Below, piece by piece: positions 52,977 through 62,762 of a DNA stretch of 64,000 nt. The notes below the pieces were generated by a model that worked only from the letters and a program-made list of their open reading frames with translations, had not been told where the DNA came from and did not search any database. Made by a program: the position numbers and the translations under genes. Location: NCBI RefSeq assembly GCF_900188445.1, contig NZ_FZOR01000010.1, forward strand, positions 124,001 through 188,000, written 5' to 3'. The number at the start of each line of letters is the position of its first letter. Positions within the stretch are counted from its first letter, which is position 1. The stretch is from Actinomadura meyerae (lineage in GTDB: Bacteria; Actinomycetota; Actinomycetes; Streptosporangiales; Streptosporangiaceae).

Positions 52977-53023
52977 CCCTGCTGTTCCAAAGCCCTGCTG
53001 TTCCAAGCCCTGCCGTTCCAAAG
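52977..53023. repeat. 16-bp tandem repeat (3 copies) after the permease gene
   Basis: CCCTGCTGTTCCAAAG at 52977, a 15-bp copy at 52993 and CCCTGCCGTTCCAAAG at 53008, starting 4 bases after the stop. Confidence 0.93.
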
Positions 53024-53063
53024 CCCGCTCGAACGCTCCCCAGAGAAAGATTGACGCATAACG

Positions 53064-56000
53064 ATGACGAGTCGTCTGCTTCAGGCGAGCCTCGGTTCGC
53101 CCGACTATGACGGGATCCGCGCCGCGCTGCGCGAGGACACCTCCACCGAGGTGCTCGCCGTGCGCGGGATGTCCGTCCGCGCCGCCGTGCTGCCGCTGTT
53201 CAAGCGCGGCGAGGACGGGACGCTCCGGCAGGCCGTCCGGGTGACCCTGTCCGGCGGCGAAGGCGAAGGTGAAAGCGAAGGCGGAGGTGGCGGCGGAGGG
53301 GGCTCCGTGGAGGTGGCCCTTAAGGACGGCGACACCGAGCTCGCGTCCGCCACCGGGGACGGCGGCACGCTGACGCTGCTCGTCCCCGAGGTGGACGCCC
53401 CGCGCCGCGTCACCCTGGAGGTGCGCGACTCCGCCGGCCTCGTCGGCGCCGCGCCGCTCGACCTCACCCCGCAGCGCAAGTGGAACGTCTTCGTCGTCCA
53501 CCACTCGCACCTGGACATCGGCTACACCGACACCCAGGGCACCGTCCTGCGGCACCACCTCGACTACCTCGACGCGGCGCTGCGCCTCGCCCGGGAGACC
53601 GACGGGCGGCCGGACGACGCGCGCTTCCGCTGGTCGGTCGAGTCGTCGATGCCGGCACTGCGCTGGCTCGCGACCCGCTCCGCCGACCAGGTCGCCGAGT
53701 TCACCGACCGGGTCCGCGCGGGGAACATCGAGGTCACCGCGTTCCCGATGCAGCTGCACACGGAGGCGTGCTCGACGGAGGAGCTGTACCGCCAGCTCCG
53801 CTTCGTCGAGCACCTGCGGCGCACGTACGGCATCGAGGTCCGGTCGGCGATGCACACCGACATCCCCGGCGCCGTCGTCGGGACGGTGGACGCCCTCAAC
53901 GCGGCCGGCGTCCGGTACCTGGCCGCCGCGCACAACTGGGCCGGGCGGTCCGTGCCCTACATCACCGGCGGCGACAAGCTGGCGCGGCCGTTCCGGTGGC
54001 GGTCGCCGGGCGGCGGCGAGCTGATCGTCTGGTTCACCGACACCCCGCACGGCATGGCCTACATGGAGGGCAACACCGTCGGCCTCGTCGACTCCTACGA
54101 CCTCGCCGAGGACCTGCTGCCCCGCTACCTCGGCTCCCTCGCCGACCGCCCCTACCCGTACGGGCCCGGCACGTTCGGCTGGTACGCCGCCCCCGGACAG
54201 GTCGGCGCCGCCAAGGACCCCGACTTCCTGGACGCCGTCCACCTGCGCGTGCAGGGCGCGCACGCCGACAACGCCGGGCCGTCGATCGTCCCCGCCGACA
54301 TCGCGCACCGGTGGAACGAGACCTGGGCGTACCCGCGGCTGCGGATGGCGACCAACGCCGACTTCTTCGAGTACGTCGAGGAGCACCACGGCGACCGGCT
54401 CCAGACCCACGAGGGCGACTGGACGGACTGGTGGGCCGACGGCCTCGGCTCCGGCGCCCGGCCGCTCGGCTACGTCCGGCGCGCGCAGAACGTCCTGCGG
54501 TCGGCGGAGACACTGCACGCCCTCGCCGACGAGCGCTCCGGGAAGCGGACCGGCGCCGCCGAGGAGATCGACGAGGCGTACGACCGGGCCGCGCTGTTCG
54601 ACGAGCACACCTGGGGCGCCGCCAACCCGTGGGAGGACGCCGAGGAGGGCGGCGACTCCGGCGGCCTGCAGTGGACCCGCAAGTCGCAGGTCGGCTACCA
54701 GGCCCACGACGACGCGCTCGACCTGCTCCAGGCGGGCGCGCGGCGGCTCGGCGCGACGTTCGGGCCCGCGCCGGACGCCCTCGCCTCGTTCCTCGTCGTC
54801 AATCCGGGCACGGCCGCCCGCACCGACGTCGCCCGTGCGTTCCTGCCCCGCGACGTCGTCGCCGTGGACGTCCCCATCGCGCTCGTGGACGCCCGCACCG
54901 GCGAGCCCGTCCCGCACCGCGAGGAGGAGGTCGACCCGGACGAGTGGCCCACCCGCCCCATCGGCCGGCACCTGGAGGCGGTGCTGCCGGACGTCCCCGG
55001 CCACGGACACGTCCGCGTCGATGTCGTCCAAGCGGATGCCGTCCGCGCCGATGTCGTCCAAGCGGATGCCGCGGCCACCGAGCCGGTCGACCTCGGCTCG
55101 GACGGGACCATCGAGAACGAGTTCTACCGCGTCACCTACGACCTCAAGGAAGGCCACATCGCGTCGGTCTTCGACAAGGCCGCCGGACGCGAGCTGGTGA
55201 ACACCGACGGCATCGCCGGGTTCGGGCAGTACATCTACGACCGGTACGCGACCGCGCCGCACTTCAACCACATGTCGGGGCACATGCTCGTCCACGACAA
55301 GACGATGCTCGGCGACCGGGCTGTGGCCACCCACGCGACCATCGCCAAGTGCGAGCGGACGCCCGCCGGTGAGCGGCTCGTCGTCGAACTGCACGGCAAG
55401 GGCGTCGACTGGCTGCGCACCACCATCGACCTGTACGCGGGCGTGCCGCGCGTGGACGTCCGCTACCAGCTCGGCAAGCAGCCCACGGCGGCGAAGGAGG
55501 CGGTGTTCTTCTCCTTCCCGTTCGCCGTGGAGGGCCCGCCCGCAGCGTGGGAGCTGACCGGCGGCGTCGGCGGCACCGGCGTCCCGAGCGTGCCGGGGTC
55601 GGCGGAGCACATGCGCCCCATCCGGCACTGGGTCGCGTTCGAGGACCCGGACCTCACCGTCGCGTGGGCGACGCTGGAGGCGCCGCTCGTCCAGTTCGGC
55701 TCCATCCACATGCCGTACGCGCCGTTCCCACCGACGCTCGACAACGAGGACGGCACCGTCTACTCGTGGGCGCTGAACAACATCTGGGACACCAACTTCC
55801 CGTCCCAGCAGCAGGGCGAGACGACCTTCCGGTACGCGTTCGCGTCCGGTGCGGCCGGCTCGGGCCGCCGCCTCGGCGCCCGCACCGCCGCCGGCCTCAC
55901 CGACCCGTTCGTCGCCACCCTCGCCACCGGCACCGCGCCCGCCGCCGCGTCGGGGACGTTCCTGCGCGTGGACGACCCGGACGTCCTCGTCACCTCGGTC

Positions 56001-56210
56001 GGCCGCGCCCGCGACGGCGACGGCCTCGCCGTCCGGCTCCAGTCGCTCGCCGCCGCCCCGGTGGAGGCGGAGCTGCACGTGCCGGGTACGACCAGTGCGC
56101 GGCTCAGCGGCGGTTCGGAGCGTGACCCGGCGGAACTTCCCGTCCGGGACGGCACGATGACGGTCCGGCTGCCCGCCTGCGGCGTCGCCACCGTCACCGT
56201 TCGGCGTTGA
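53064..56210 (+). CDS. Glycoside hydrolase family 38 (alpha-mannosidase-like)
   Basis: A 1048-residue enzyme. The N-terminal ~140 residues form an extra domain containing a [16 protein letters not shown] spacer. The GH38 catalytic domain follows: '[14 protein letters not shown]' with zinc ligands His149 and Asp151, then '[11 protein letters not shown]' with the likely nucleophile Asp, '[10 protein letters not shown]', and the C-terminal beta domains ('[20 protein letters not shown]'). No signal peptide, so it is cytoplasmic and would act on imported oligosaccharides. A 30-bp in-frame duplication encodes two DVVQADA copies near residues 652-670. Follows the importer; the enolase gene starts 17 bp after it. 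Confidence 0.87.
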   Translation: MTSRLLQASLGSPDYDGIRAALREDTSTEVLAVRGMSVRAAVLPLFKRGEDGTLRQAVRVTLSGGEGEGESEGGGGGGGGSVEVALKDGDTELASATGDGGTLTLLVPEVDAPRRVTLEVRDSAGLVGAAPLDLTPQRKWNVFVVHHSHLDIGYTDTQGTVLRHHLDYLDAALRLARETDGRPDDARFRWSVESSMPALRWLATRSADQVAEFTDRVRAGNIEVTAFPMQLHTEACSTEELYRQLRFVEHLRRTYGIEVRSAMHTDIPGAVVGTVDALNAAGVRYLAAAHNWAGRSVPYITGGDKLARPFRWRSPGGGELIVWFTDTPHGMAYMEGNTVGLVDSYDLAEDLLPRYLGSLADRPYPYGPGTFGWYAAPGQVGAAKDPDFLDAVHLRVQGAHADNAGPSIVPADIAHRWNETWAYPRLRMATNADFFEYVEEHHGDRLQTHEGDWTDWWADGLGSGARPLGYVRRAQNVLRSAETLHALADERSGKRTGAAEEIDEAYDRAALFDEHTWGAANPWEDAEEGGDSGGLQWTRKSQVGYQAHDDALDLLQAGARRLGATFGPAPDALASFLVVNPGTAARTDVARAFLPRDVVAVDVPIALVDARTGEPVPHREEEVDPDEWPTRPIGRHLEAVLPDVPGHGHVRVDVVQADAVRADVVQADAAATEPVDLGSDGTIENEFYRVTYDLKEGHIASVFDKAAGRELVNTDGIAGFGQYIYDRYATAPHFNHMSGHMLVHDKTMLGDRAVATHATIAKCERTPAGERLVVELHGKGVDWLRTTIDLYAGVPRVDVRYQLGKQPTAAKEAVFFSFPFAVEGPPAAWELTGGVGGTGVPSVPGSAEHMRPIRHWVAFEDPDLTVAWATLEAPLVQFGSIHMPYAPFPPTLDNEDGTVYSWALNNIWDTNFPSQQQGETTFRYAFASGAAGSGRRLGARTAAGLTDPFVATLATGTAPAAASGTFLRVDDPDVLVTSVGRARDGDGLAVRLQSLAAAPVEAELHVPGTTSARLSGGSERDPAELPVRDGTMTVRLPACGVATVTVRR

Positions 56211-56227
56211 CCACGGATCGGGGACAC

Positions 56228-57463
56228 ATGAAGATCACAGGCATCCGCGCGACCACGGTCACCGTGCCGCTGGAGGCGCCGCTCCTGCACAGCAACGGCG
56301 CCCACTGGGGCCGCTTCGTCCGGACGATCGTCGAGGTCGAGGCCGACAACGGGCTGGTCGGGCTCGGCGAGATGGGCGGCGGCGGGCAGAGCGCCGAGGC
56401 CGCGTTCCGGGCCCTCGCCCCGCACCTGGAGGGGCACGACCCGTTCGAGCTGGAGGCGCTCCGCTTCAAGATCGCCAACCCGACGGCGAGCCTGTACGAC
56501 AACCGGGTGCAGATGCTCGCCGCCATCGAGTTCGCCTGCCTGGACCTCATCGGCCAGCACCTCGGCGTCCCGGTGCACGACCTGCTCGGCGGCCGCATCC
56601 GCGACTCCGTCCCGTTCGCGTCCTACCTGTTCTACCGGCCGCCGGGGCCGGGCGGGGTACCGGAGGTCCGCACGCCGGAGCAGCTCGTCGCGCACGCCCG
56701 CGACCTCAAGGAGCGGCACGGCTTCACCGTCCACAAGCTCAAGGGCGGCGTGTTCCCGCCGGAGCACGAGCTGGAGAGCTACCGGGCCCTCGCCGAGGCG
56801 TTCCCCGGCGACCGCCTCCGCTACGACCCGAACTCCGTGCTCAGCCTCCAGGAGGGCATGCGCTTCGGGAAGGCCATCGAGGGCCTCGACAACGACTACC
56901 TCGAAGACCCCGTCCTCGGCCTGGAGGGGCTGCGGCTCGTCCGCGAGCGCGTGGACGTCCCGCTCGCCACCAACACCGTCGTCGTCAACTTCGAGCAGCT
57001 CGCCGCGAACGTGCTGCGCCGCAGCGTGGACGTCGTCCTGCTCGACACGACGTTCTGGGGCGGCATCCGGGCCTGCGTGAAGGCCGCCGGGGTGTGCGAG
57101 ACGTTCCAGATCGGCGTCGCCGTCCACTCGTCCGGCGAACTCGGCATCCAGCTCGCGACCATGCTGCACCTCGGCGCCGTCCTGCCCAACCTCACCTACG
57201 CCGCCGACGCGCATTACCACCACCTCGCCGACGACGTCATCGAGGGCGGCCTCATGCGGTACGAGGACGGGAGGATCGCGGTGCCCGGCGGGCCCGGCCT
57301 GGGCGTCCGCCTGGACCGTGACAAACTCGCCGAGTACGCGGAGCTGTACAAGGAACTGGGCGGCTACCCCTACGACCGCGACCCCGGCCGCCCCGGCTGG
57401 TACCCGATCATCCCGAACGACCGCTGGGCGGACCCGGCCGTCCCACTGGCGCCGCTCGAATAG
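56228..57463 (+). CDS. Enolase-superfamily dehydratase, glucarate dehydratase-like
   Basis: A 411-residue mandelate-racemase/glucarate-dehydratase-type enzyme. Catalytic residues follow the GlucD pattern: Lys170-x-Lys172 ('HKLKGG'), metal ligands Asp200 and Glu226 with Asn202 and Asn249 ('RYDPNSVLS', 'LEDPVLG', 'ATNTVVVN'), Asp273 and His300 ('VHSSGELG'). It should dehydrate a sugar diacid or sugar acid to a 2-keto-3-deoxy acid, the substrate type of the PfkB kinase at 42213. The exact stereochemistry is unknown. ATG at 56228 chosen. Confidence 0.87.
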   Translation: MKITGIRATTVTVPLEAPLLHSNGAHWGRFVRTIVEVEADNGLVGLGEMGGGGQSAEAAFRALAPHLEGHDPFELEALRFKIANPTASLYDNRVQMLAAIEFACLDLIGQHLGVPVHDLLGGRIRDSVPFASYLFYRPPGPGGVPEVRTPEQLVAHARDLKERHGFTVHKLKGGVFPPEHELESYRALAEAFPGDRLRYDPNSVLSLQEGMRFGKAIEGLDNDYLEDPVLGLEGLRLVRERVDVPLATNTVVVNFEQLAANVLRRSVDVVLLDTTFWGGIRACVKAAGVCETFQIGVAVHSSGELGIQLATMLHLGAVLPNLTYAADAHYHHLADDVIEGGLMRYEDGRIAVPGGPGLGVRLDRDKLAEYAELYKELGGYPYDRDPGRPGWYPIIPNDRWADPAVPLAPLE

Positions 57464-57473
57464 CCTGCCAACC

Positions 57474-57947
57474 GTGATTCGTTACGCGACCCCCGACGAC
57501 GTCCCGGACATCCTGCGGCTGATCCGCGAACTGGCGGACTACGAGCGCGCCCTCCACGAGGTCAAGGCCACCGAAGAGCAGCTCACCGCACGCCTCTTCG
57601 GCGACGACCCCAAGGTCTTCGCCCATGTCGCAGAGCACGAAGGGCGCGTCGTCGGGTTCGCCCTGTGGTTCCTCACGTTCTCCACGTGGAACGGCACCCA
57701 CGGCATCTACCTGGAGGACCTGTTCGTCGAGCCGGACGTCCGCGGCCACGGCTACGGCAAGGCCCTGCTCACCGAACTGGCCCGCGTCGCCGACGAGCGC
57801 GGCTACGAACGCGTCGAATGGGCCGTCCTCAACTGGAACGAGCCGGCCATCGGGTTCTACGAGTCCCTCGGCGCCCGCCCGCAGGACGAGTGGACCGTCT
57901 ACCGCCTGACCGGCGACACCCTCACCAAGGCCGCCCGCTCGAGCTGA
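57474..57947 (+). CDS. GNAT acetyltransferase (diamine acetyltransferase-like)
   Basis: A 157-residue GNAT: 'YLEDLFVEPDVRGHGYGKAL' carries the RxxGxG acetyl-CoA motif, and 'VLNWNEPAIGFYESLGARP' is motif B. The form 'GIYLEDLFV' and the size resemble the spermidine/diamine acetyltransferase group. TAGCCT (57461-57466, overlapping the upstream stop) lies 7 bases before the GTG, so the mRNA is probably leaderless and its own promoter sits in the end of the enolase gene. Confidence 0.85.
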   Translation: MIRYATPDDVPDILRLIRELADYERALHEVKATEEQLTARLFGDDPKVFAHVAEHEGRVVGFALWFLTFSTWNGTHGIYLEDLFVEPDVRGHGYGKALLTELARVADERGYERVEWAVLNWNEPAIGFYESLGARPQDEWTVYRLTGDTLTKAARSS

Positions 57948-57982
57948 TCCGGACATCTGATCCGGACATCTGATCCGGACAT
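57945..57982 (+). repeat. 13-bp tandem repeat starting on the GNAT stop codon
   Basis: TGATCCGGACATC at 57945 and 57958 and a 12-bp third copy at 57971. Each begins with TGA, giving stops in three frames. Confidence 0.96.
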
Positions 57983-57986
57983 GGCA

Positions 57987-58015
57987 GAGGCCCGGCCAGC
58001 CGCAGGCCGGGCCTC
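57987..58015. terminator. 11-bp stem terminator
   Basis: GAGGCCCGGCC (57987-57997) and GGCCGGGCCTC (58005-58015), loop AGCCGCA, between the GNAT and sodN (convergent). Confidence 0.85.
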
Positions 58016-58028
58016 AGTGTCCGTGCGG

Positions 58029-58084
58029 GTCAGCCCTGCCGGGTGAGCCCTGCCAGGTCAGCCCTGCCAGGTCAGCCCTGCTTG
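58029..58084 (-). repeat. 14-bp tandem repeat (4 copies) covering the sodN stop codon
   Basis: Units at 58029, 58043, 58057 and 58071 share the core AGCCCTGCC. The last is the true sodN 3' end with its TGA (58072-58074). Confidence 0.95.
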
Positions 58085-58476
58085 GTCTCCCAGAAGATCT
58101 TGTCGATCTCCGCGATCTTGCTCAGCAGGTCCTCGGCGACCTTGACGTCCATGGTGGCCTTGGTGCCGCCGCCACCGCCGGCGAGCTTGGTGGCCTCGTT
58201 GAACAGCTGGTGCAGCTGCGGGTACTTCTCGAAGTGCGGCGGCTTGAAGTAGTCGGTCCAGAGCACCCACAGGTGCTCCTTGACCAGCTGGCTGCGCTGC
58301 TCCTTGATCAGGATCGCCCGGGTGCGGAACTCGGGGTCCTCGTTGGCGGCGTACTTCTCGCAGATCGCCTTGACCGACTCGGCCTCGATCCGGGCCTGCG
58401 CCGGGTCGTAGACGCCGCACGGCAGGTCGCAGTGCGCGGACACCGTGGTCTTCGGGCGCAGAAGCTTGAGCAACAC
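58072..58476 (-). CDS. sodN: Nickel superoxide dismutase
   Basis: A 134-residue precursor. The Ni hook HCDLPCGVY starts at His15 after a short propeptide (residues 1-14, ending in Ser-Ala), as in Streptomyces SodN. The rest ('DPAQARIEAESVKAICEKYA', 'DYFKPPHFEKYPQLHQLFNE', 'KIAEIDKIFWETKQG') matches the four-helix family. The GTG at 58476 has GAAGGGA 7 bases upstream and gives the right propeptide length. It removes superoxide in the cytoplasm after the protease SodX, encoded divergently, cuts before the His. Confidence 0.95.
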   Translation of the reverse strand: MLLKLLRPKTTVSAHCDLPCGVYDPAQARIEAESVKAICEKYAANEDPEFRTRAILIKEQRSQLVKEHLWVLWTDYFKPPHFEKYPQLHQLFNEATKLAGGGGGTKATMDVKVAEDLLSKIAEIDKIFWETKQG

Positions 58477-58662
58477 CTGCGAATCCCTTCCCTCGTTGCG
58501 GATCATGCTCAGGTCACCGACATTACCCTTGTGCCGCGGGGCGCGTCCGTCCAGGGCACTCGGTATTTCGGCCTAAGACCCGGACCGCGCGCGGCCCGGA
58601 ACCTTCCCCAGCAGTGTTTGTCACCGCCGCCCGCCGGATCATGCGGACGGCCGAGGAGGATC

Positions 58663-59052
58663 ATGCGGATGCGCGGCAGGGGCCGGCCCGTGCTCTGGAC
58701 GCTCGCCGGGGCGGCCGTGCTCGCGGCGGCCGGGCTGCGACGGCTGCGGACGGTCGAGGTCACCGGCGAATCGATGCTGCCGGGACTGCGTCCGGGCGAC
58801 TGGCTCATCATCCGCGCCGGAGCCCGTCCCACCCCCGGCGCGGTCGTTGTCGCGGAGCATCCGCAACGGTCCGGGCTCCTCGTTGTGAAACGCGCCACGC
58901 GCCATACCGATGAGGGCTGGTGGCTGGAGAGCGACAACCAGCGGGCGCCCGGACGCAGCGACAGCTGGGACTTCGGCGCCGTCCCCGATGACCTCGTGAA
59001 GGGGCGCGTCCTGGCCCGCTACTGGCCCCTCCCGCCGAAGCCCGTGAAGTAG
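58663..59052 (+). CDS. sodX: Ni-SOD maturation protease SodX (S26 family)
   Basis: A 129-residue signal-peptidase-like protein with one N-terminal hydrophobic segment (residues ~9-24). Catalytic Ser37 in 'GESMLPGLRPGD' and Lys76 in 'LLVVKRATRH' form the Ser/Lys dyad. Divergent from sodN, the standard partner arrangement. AGGAGG lies just before the ATG at 58663; a second ATG at 58669 is better spaced, so the true start may be 6 bases later. Confidence 0.92.
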   Translation: MRMRGRGRPVLWTLAGAAVLAAAGLRRLRTVEVTGESMLPGLRPGDWLIIRAGARPTPGAVVVAEHPQRSGLLVVKRATRHTDEGWWLESDNQRAPGRSDSWDFGAVPDDLVKGRVLARYWPLPPKPVK

Positions 59053-59156
59053 CAACGTCGAGGACGCAACGAGCCGGCCGAAAGTACGACTACTTCCGGG
59101 CGGAACCGTGCTTTGGGCCGGTGATCTGGGACGGCACGGTTGACGACGATGCCGTC

Positions 59157-60056
59157 ATGCCGAATGAAGACCCCGTCCCGATGCTGCATGCCGAGGGACT
59201 GACGAAACGATATGGCCGCGGGCGGGAGGCGCTGAGCGGAGTATGCCTGCACGTCCCGGCCGGACGCATCGTGGGCCTGGTGGGCCCGAACGGCGCAGGC
59301 AAGTCGACGCTGCTGAACCTGGCCTGCGGGCTGCTGGAGCCGACGTCGGGCTCGCTGCGCGTACTGGGAGCCGCGCCGGCGGCGAGCGCCGCGCACCTGG
59401 CGCGAGTCGGATTCGTCGCGCAGAACACCCCGGTCTACCCCTCGTTCAGCGTGGCCGACCATCTGCGGCTCGGCGCGCACCTGAACCCGTCCTGGGACCA
59501 GGGCATGGCCGAGCGGCGCATCGCGCAGGTCGGGCTGAACCCGGGCCAGAAGGCGGGACGGCTGTCGGGCGGCCAGCGGGCGCAACTGGCGCTGACGATC
59601 GCCGCCGCCAAGCGTCCCGAACTGCTGGTCTTCGACGAACCGGCCGCCGCACTCGACCCGCTGGCGCGCCAGGGCTTCCTCGCGAACCTGATGGAGTTCG
59701 TCGCCGAACTCGGCGCCAGTGCGGTGCTGTCGTCGCACCTGCTCGGCGACATCGAGCAGGTCTGCGACTACCTCATCGTCCTCTGCGACGCGCGGGTCCA
59801 GGTGGCGGGGGACGTCCGCGATCTCCTCGCCAGCCACCACCGGCTGGCCGGCGATGGCGATCGCCTTCCCGCGGGAGTCGAGATGGTTCGGGCGGAGCCG
59901 GGTGGCGGCGCGATCGTGCGCACCGCCCGTCCGCTCTCGGAGGTCCCGCTCCGGGCCGGGCCCGTCACGCTCGAAGAACTGGTGCTCGCGTACATGTCGC
60001 GGGCGGACGCACCCGGCGCCCGGGTCGGCGCCGTGGCGGGGGAGGGTGCACGATGA
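59157..60056 (+). CDS. ABC transporter ATP-binding protein
   Basis: A 299-residue ABC-2 type ATPase: Walker A 'GPNGAGKSTLLNLACG', signature 'LSGGQRAQLALT', Walker B 'LLVFDEPAAALDP', H-loop 'SSHLLG'. It pairs with the permease gene that overlaps it (ATGA). Start uncertain: ATG 59157 is used; GTG 59121 and ATG 59181 are also in frame and none has a clear ribosome site. It drives export of an unknown compound. Confidence 0.88.
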   Translation: MPNEDPVPMLHAEGLTKRYGRGREALSGVCLHVPAGRIVGLVGPNGAGKSTLLNLACGLLEPTSGSLRVLGAAPAASAAHLARVGFVAQNTPVYPSFSVADHLRLGAHLNPSWDQGMAERRIAQVGLNPGQKAGRLSGGQRAQLALTIAAAKRPELLVFDEPAAALDPLARQGFLANLMEFVAELGASAVLSSHLLGDIEQVCDYLIVLCDARVQVAGDVRDLLASHHRLAGDGDRLPAGVEMVRAEPGGGAIVRTARPLSEVPLRAGPVTLEELVLAYMSRADAPGARVGAVAGEGAR

Positions 60057-61072
60057 TCTGGCTGAACTGGCGGCAGTTCCGCTTCCACGCCCTCGCCGCC
60101 GCGATCGGACTGGCACTGATCGCCGCCTACCTCCTCTACCTCGGCATGGACATCCGGGACGCCCACGACGTCTACCGGTCCCGATGCACGGACACCGCCG
60201 ACTGCGCGCAGGCCGCGAGCCAGTTCTCCGGCGCCTACCGGAGCACGCTGCTGTTCCTGGCCGCCGGGCTCGGGCTGATCCCCGTCGTCCTCGGCGCGTT
60301 CTGGGGAGCGCCGCTGATCGCCCGGGAACTGGAGCTCGGCACCCACCGGCTGGTGTGGAGCCAGAGCGTGACCCGCCGCCGCTGGCTGCTCGCCAGGATG
60401 GCGTTCACCGCCCTGGGCGCGATGGCCGTCACGGGCCTGGCCGCCCTGCTGCTCACCTGGGCGGCGGCCCCGTACGACCAGGTCGCCTCCGACCGGTTCG
60501 GCGCGATCGAGTTCGGCGCCCGCAACATCGTCCCGTTCGGCTACGCATTCCTCGCCTTCACCCTCGGCACCACCATCGGCCTGTTCGTCCGCCGGACGCT
60601 CCCGGCGATGGCCATCACGGGCGTCGTCTTCCTCGCCGTCCAGTTCGCGGTTCCGAACATGGTGCGGCCGCATCTCATGCCGCCGGAGAAGGTGACACTG
60701 CCGATGACCGCCGAGACCATCAACCAGGCCAAGAACCTGGGCAGCATCACCGGCGCCCCGGTCATCGGCGGCCTGCAAGTGCCCGGCGCACCCGACGCGT
60801 GGATCAGTGACACCAGCCCGATGCGCACCGCCGACGGCCGGACGCTCAGCGAGGAGAAGTTCGACGCCTGCTTCGACAGCCCGTCCAAGACCGGTGCGGG
60901 CGGCACGTTCGGTGACACCGCGGTGTGCCTGTCCGCGCTCGACCTGCACGTTGACATCGAGTACCAGCCCGGCGACCGCTACTGGTCGTTCCAGCTCGCC
61001 GAGACGGGCCTCTACCTGCTGACCGGCGCGCTCCTGACCGTCATCGCCCTGCGCCGCATCGGGCGAGTGTGA
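60053..61072 (+). CDS. ABC-2 family transporter permease
   Basis: A 339-residue membrane protein with about six hydrophobic segments, and 'IARELELGTHRLVWSQSVTR' as the typical ABC-2 cytoplasmic loop. A large extracellular loop (~residues 205-300) holds several Cys. It is part of a five-gene unit with the ATPase before it and a membrane protein, kinase and regulator after it, which suggests that the two-component system controls or senses transport (a common layout for antibiotic or lipid stress). Confidence 0.85.
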   Translation: MIWLNWRQFRFHALAAAIGLALIAAYLLYLGMDIRDAHDVYRSRCTDTADCAQAASQFSGAYRSTLLFLAAGLGLIPVVLGAFWGAPLIARELELGTHRLVWSQSVTRRRWLLARMAFTALGAMAVTGLAALLLTWAAAPYDQVASDRFGAIEFGARNIVPFGYAFLAFTLGTTIGLFVRRTLPAMAITGVVFLAVQFAVPNMVRPHLMPPEKVTLPMTAETINQAKNLGSITGAPVIGGLQVPGAPDAWISDTSPMRTADGRTLSEEKFDACFDSPSKTGAGGTFGDTAVCLSALDLHVDIEYQPGDRYWSFQLAETGLYLLTGALLTVIALRRIGRV

Positions 61073-61080
61073 GGCACCAC

Positions 61081-61593
61081 ATGGAGAACAATGCCTCTGG
61101 CCCATGGAACATCCTGGTCAACACAGCTCTGGGATTGATGTTCGCTCTGGGCATCGCGGTCACGGCGTTCATGCTCGCCGTGAGCTGGGGCGGCGCCTCC
61201 TGGCTGTTCACCACTGCGGTCGCCGCGGTGGTGTCCGCACTGGCGTTGCTGCGAGGGCGCCGAAGGGTGTGGCCCGCAGCGGCGGCTCTGACCGTGGCGG
61301 CCGTCGCCATAGGGGCGTCCCAGGCGGCGGACCTGCCGCAGGAGCCCGCACCCACGACGGCACTGGCCCTAGCCGTCCTCATCGGCTCCGCCCTGAGAGC
61401 CCTACCGACGTGGTCGGCCGCCTGTATCGCCGTGGGCGGCGTCGCCGTGATCGCGCTCGGCTGGTTCTCCGGCCCCTCGGCGGTGACGGCACTGGCCACG
61501 ATCCTGATGGCGGGCGGCCTCGTCGCCGGGCCGCTGCTGCGCGCCTTCGCGCCCGTCCGGTCGTCCGGTGCGCCGATAACCTGGCGGACATGA
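61081..61593 (+). CDS. Membrane protein resembling the sensor domain of the next gene
   Basis: A 170-residue protein with about five hydrophobic segments. Its second half ('DLPQEPAPTTALALAVLIGS', 'ALRALPTWSAACIAVGGVAV') closely parallels the N-terminal membrane part of the following kinase ('DLPSEPSPAMALGLAVLTAS', 'TLRSLPPVPAGAITSAGPVL'), so it looks like a tandem duplicate without the kinase part. It may form a sensor complex. ATGA overlap with the kinase gene. Confidence 0.75.
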   Translation: MENNASGPWNILVNTALGLMFALGIAVTAFMLAVSWGGASWLFTTAVAAVVSALALLRGRRRVWPAAAALTVAAVAIGASQAADLPQEPAPTTALALAVLIGSALRALPTWSAACIAVGGVAVIALGWFSGPSAVTALATILMAGGLVAGPLLRAFAPVRSSGAPITWRT

Positions 61594-62762
61594 CCGTTCC
61601 GGGGGGATGGGTCCGGAGCGTCTCCATGGCCGGGCTCGGCGCCGCGTTCCTTGCCGCGATCACCGTCCAGGCCGCCGCCATCGCGCAGAGCTGGGGAAGC
61701 TGGTACTGGATCCCGGGCTGCGCCTTCGCGGCGGCGGTGTGCCTGATGGCCCTGGCCGGGCTGCGGCGACCTCTCTGGCCGGCGGTCGCGGCGCTCGGTT
61801 TCGCGGTGGCGGCCATCGCGACCACCTACCTGGCCGGCGCTGATCTCCCCAGCGAGCCCAGCCCGGCCATGGCCCTCGGGCTGGCGGTGCTGACCGCCTC
61901 CACGCTCCGGTCCCTCCCACCGGTACCGGCGGGCGCCATCACGTCCGCCGGGCCGGTACTGATCGTCGCCGCCCAGTTGGCCGCCGGGCCTCCGTACACC
62001 GAACTCGCGGCGGTGACGGCGCTGGACGCCCCGATCTGGCTGGCCGCCGTGGCGACCGGACTGTCACTGCGGATACTGGACGCGCGGGCGCGCGCGACCG
62101 CAGAGCAAGTCCGTCGGGAGGAGCGCCTGGAACTGGCCCGCGAACTGCACGACGTCGTCGCGCACCACATCACGGGCATGGTCCTCCAGGCGCAGGGCGC
62201 CCAAGTGGTCGCGCAGCGGAACCCGGAGCAGGTGGGCCAGTACCTCAGCGAGATGGAGACTGCGGGCACCGACGCCCTGGCGGCGATGCGGCGGGTCGTC
62301 GGACTGCTGCGCGACACCGACGACGCGGCACCCGCGTCCCCAGGACCGGAAAGCCTCGGCGCGCTCGTCGACCGCTTCCGCCGCCAGGGCCCCGGCGTCG
62401 TGCTGACCATGCCGGACGAGCTGACCATGCCGGACGAGCTGACCATGCCGGACGAGGAGAACTGGCCACCGGAGGTGACCACCACCGTGTACCGCGTCGC
62501 GCAAGAGGCGCTCACGAACGTCCTGCGGCACGCCCCCAAAGCCCGATCGGTCACGGTCACCGTCGAGCAGGGCGTCCGGGACGTCACCATCGAGGTCTCC
62601 GACGACGCCCCGGCGCCCGTGGCCCGGCACCCGCACCGCGGCTACGGCCTGATCGGCATGCGCGAACGCGTCGAGGCGCTCGGCGGCTCACTACGAGCAG
62701 GGCCGCGTCCGGGCAGCGGCTGGACCGTGCGGGCGACGCTGCCCACGGGGGAGCGCCGGTGA
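61590..62762 (+). CDS. Sensor histidine kinase (NarX/DesK type)
   Basis: A 390-residue kinase: N-terminal membrane domain (about residues 8-165), HisKA_3 with 'LARELHDVVAHHITGMVLQA' (phospho-His in ELHD), HATPase with 'VYRVAQEALTNVLRHAPKAR' and 'GYGLIGMRERVEALGG'. A 3x repeat of an 18-bp unit (62400-62453) gives ELTMPD copies between the two domains, probably a flexible spacer. Overlaps the regulator gene. Confidence 0.9.
   Translation: MTVPGGWVRSVSMAGLGAAFLAAITVQAAAIAQSWGSWYWIPGCAFAAAVCLMALAGLRRPLWPAVAALGFAVAAIATTYLAGADLPSEPSPAMALGLAVLTASTLRSLPPVPAGAITSAGPVLIVAAQLAAGPPYTELAAVTALDAPIWLAAVATGLSLRILDARARATAEQVRREERLELARELHDVVAHHITGMVLQAQGAQVVAQRNPEQVGQYLSEMETAGTDALAAMRRVVGLLRDTDDAAPASPGPESLGALVDRFRRQGPGVVLTMPDELTMPDELTMPDEENWPPEVTTTVYRVAQEALTNVLRHAPKARSVTVTVEQGVRDVTIEVSDDAPAPVARHPHRGYGLIGMRERVEALGGSLRAGPRPGSGWTVRATLPTGERR

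Noticed and set aside
52953-56078. Large minus-strand open frame opposite the GH38 gene
   Set aside because: It has the composition of an antisense shadow of a high-GC gene; the plus strand shows catalytic motifs and family structure.
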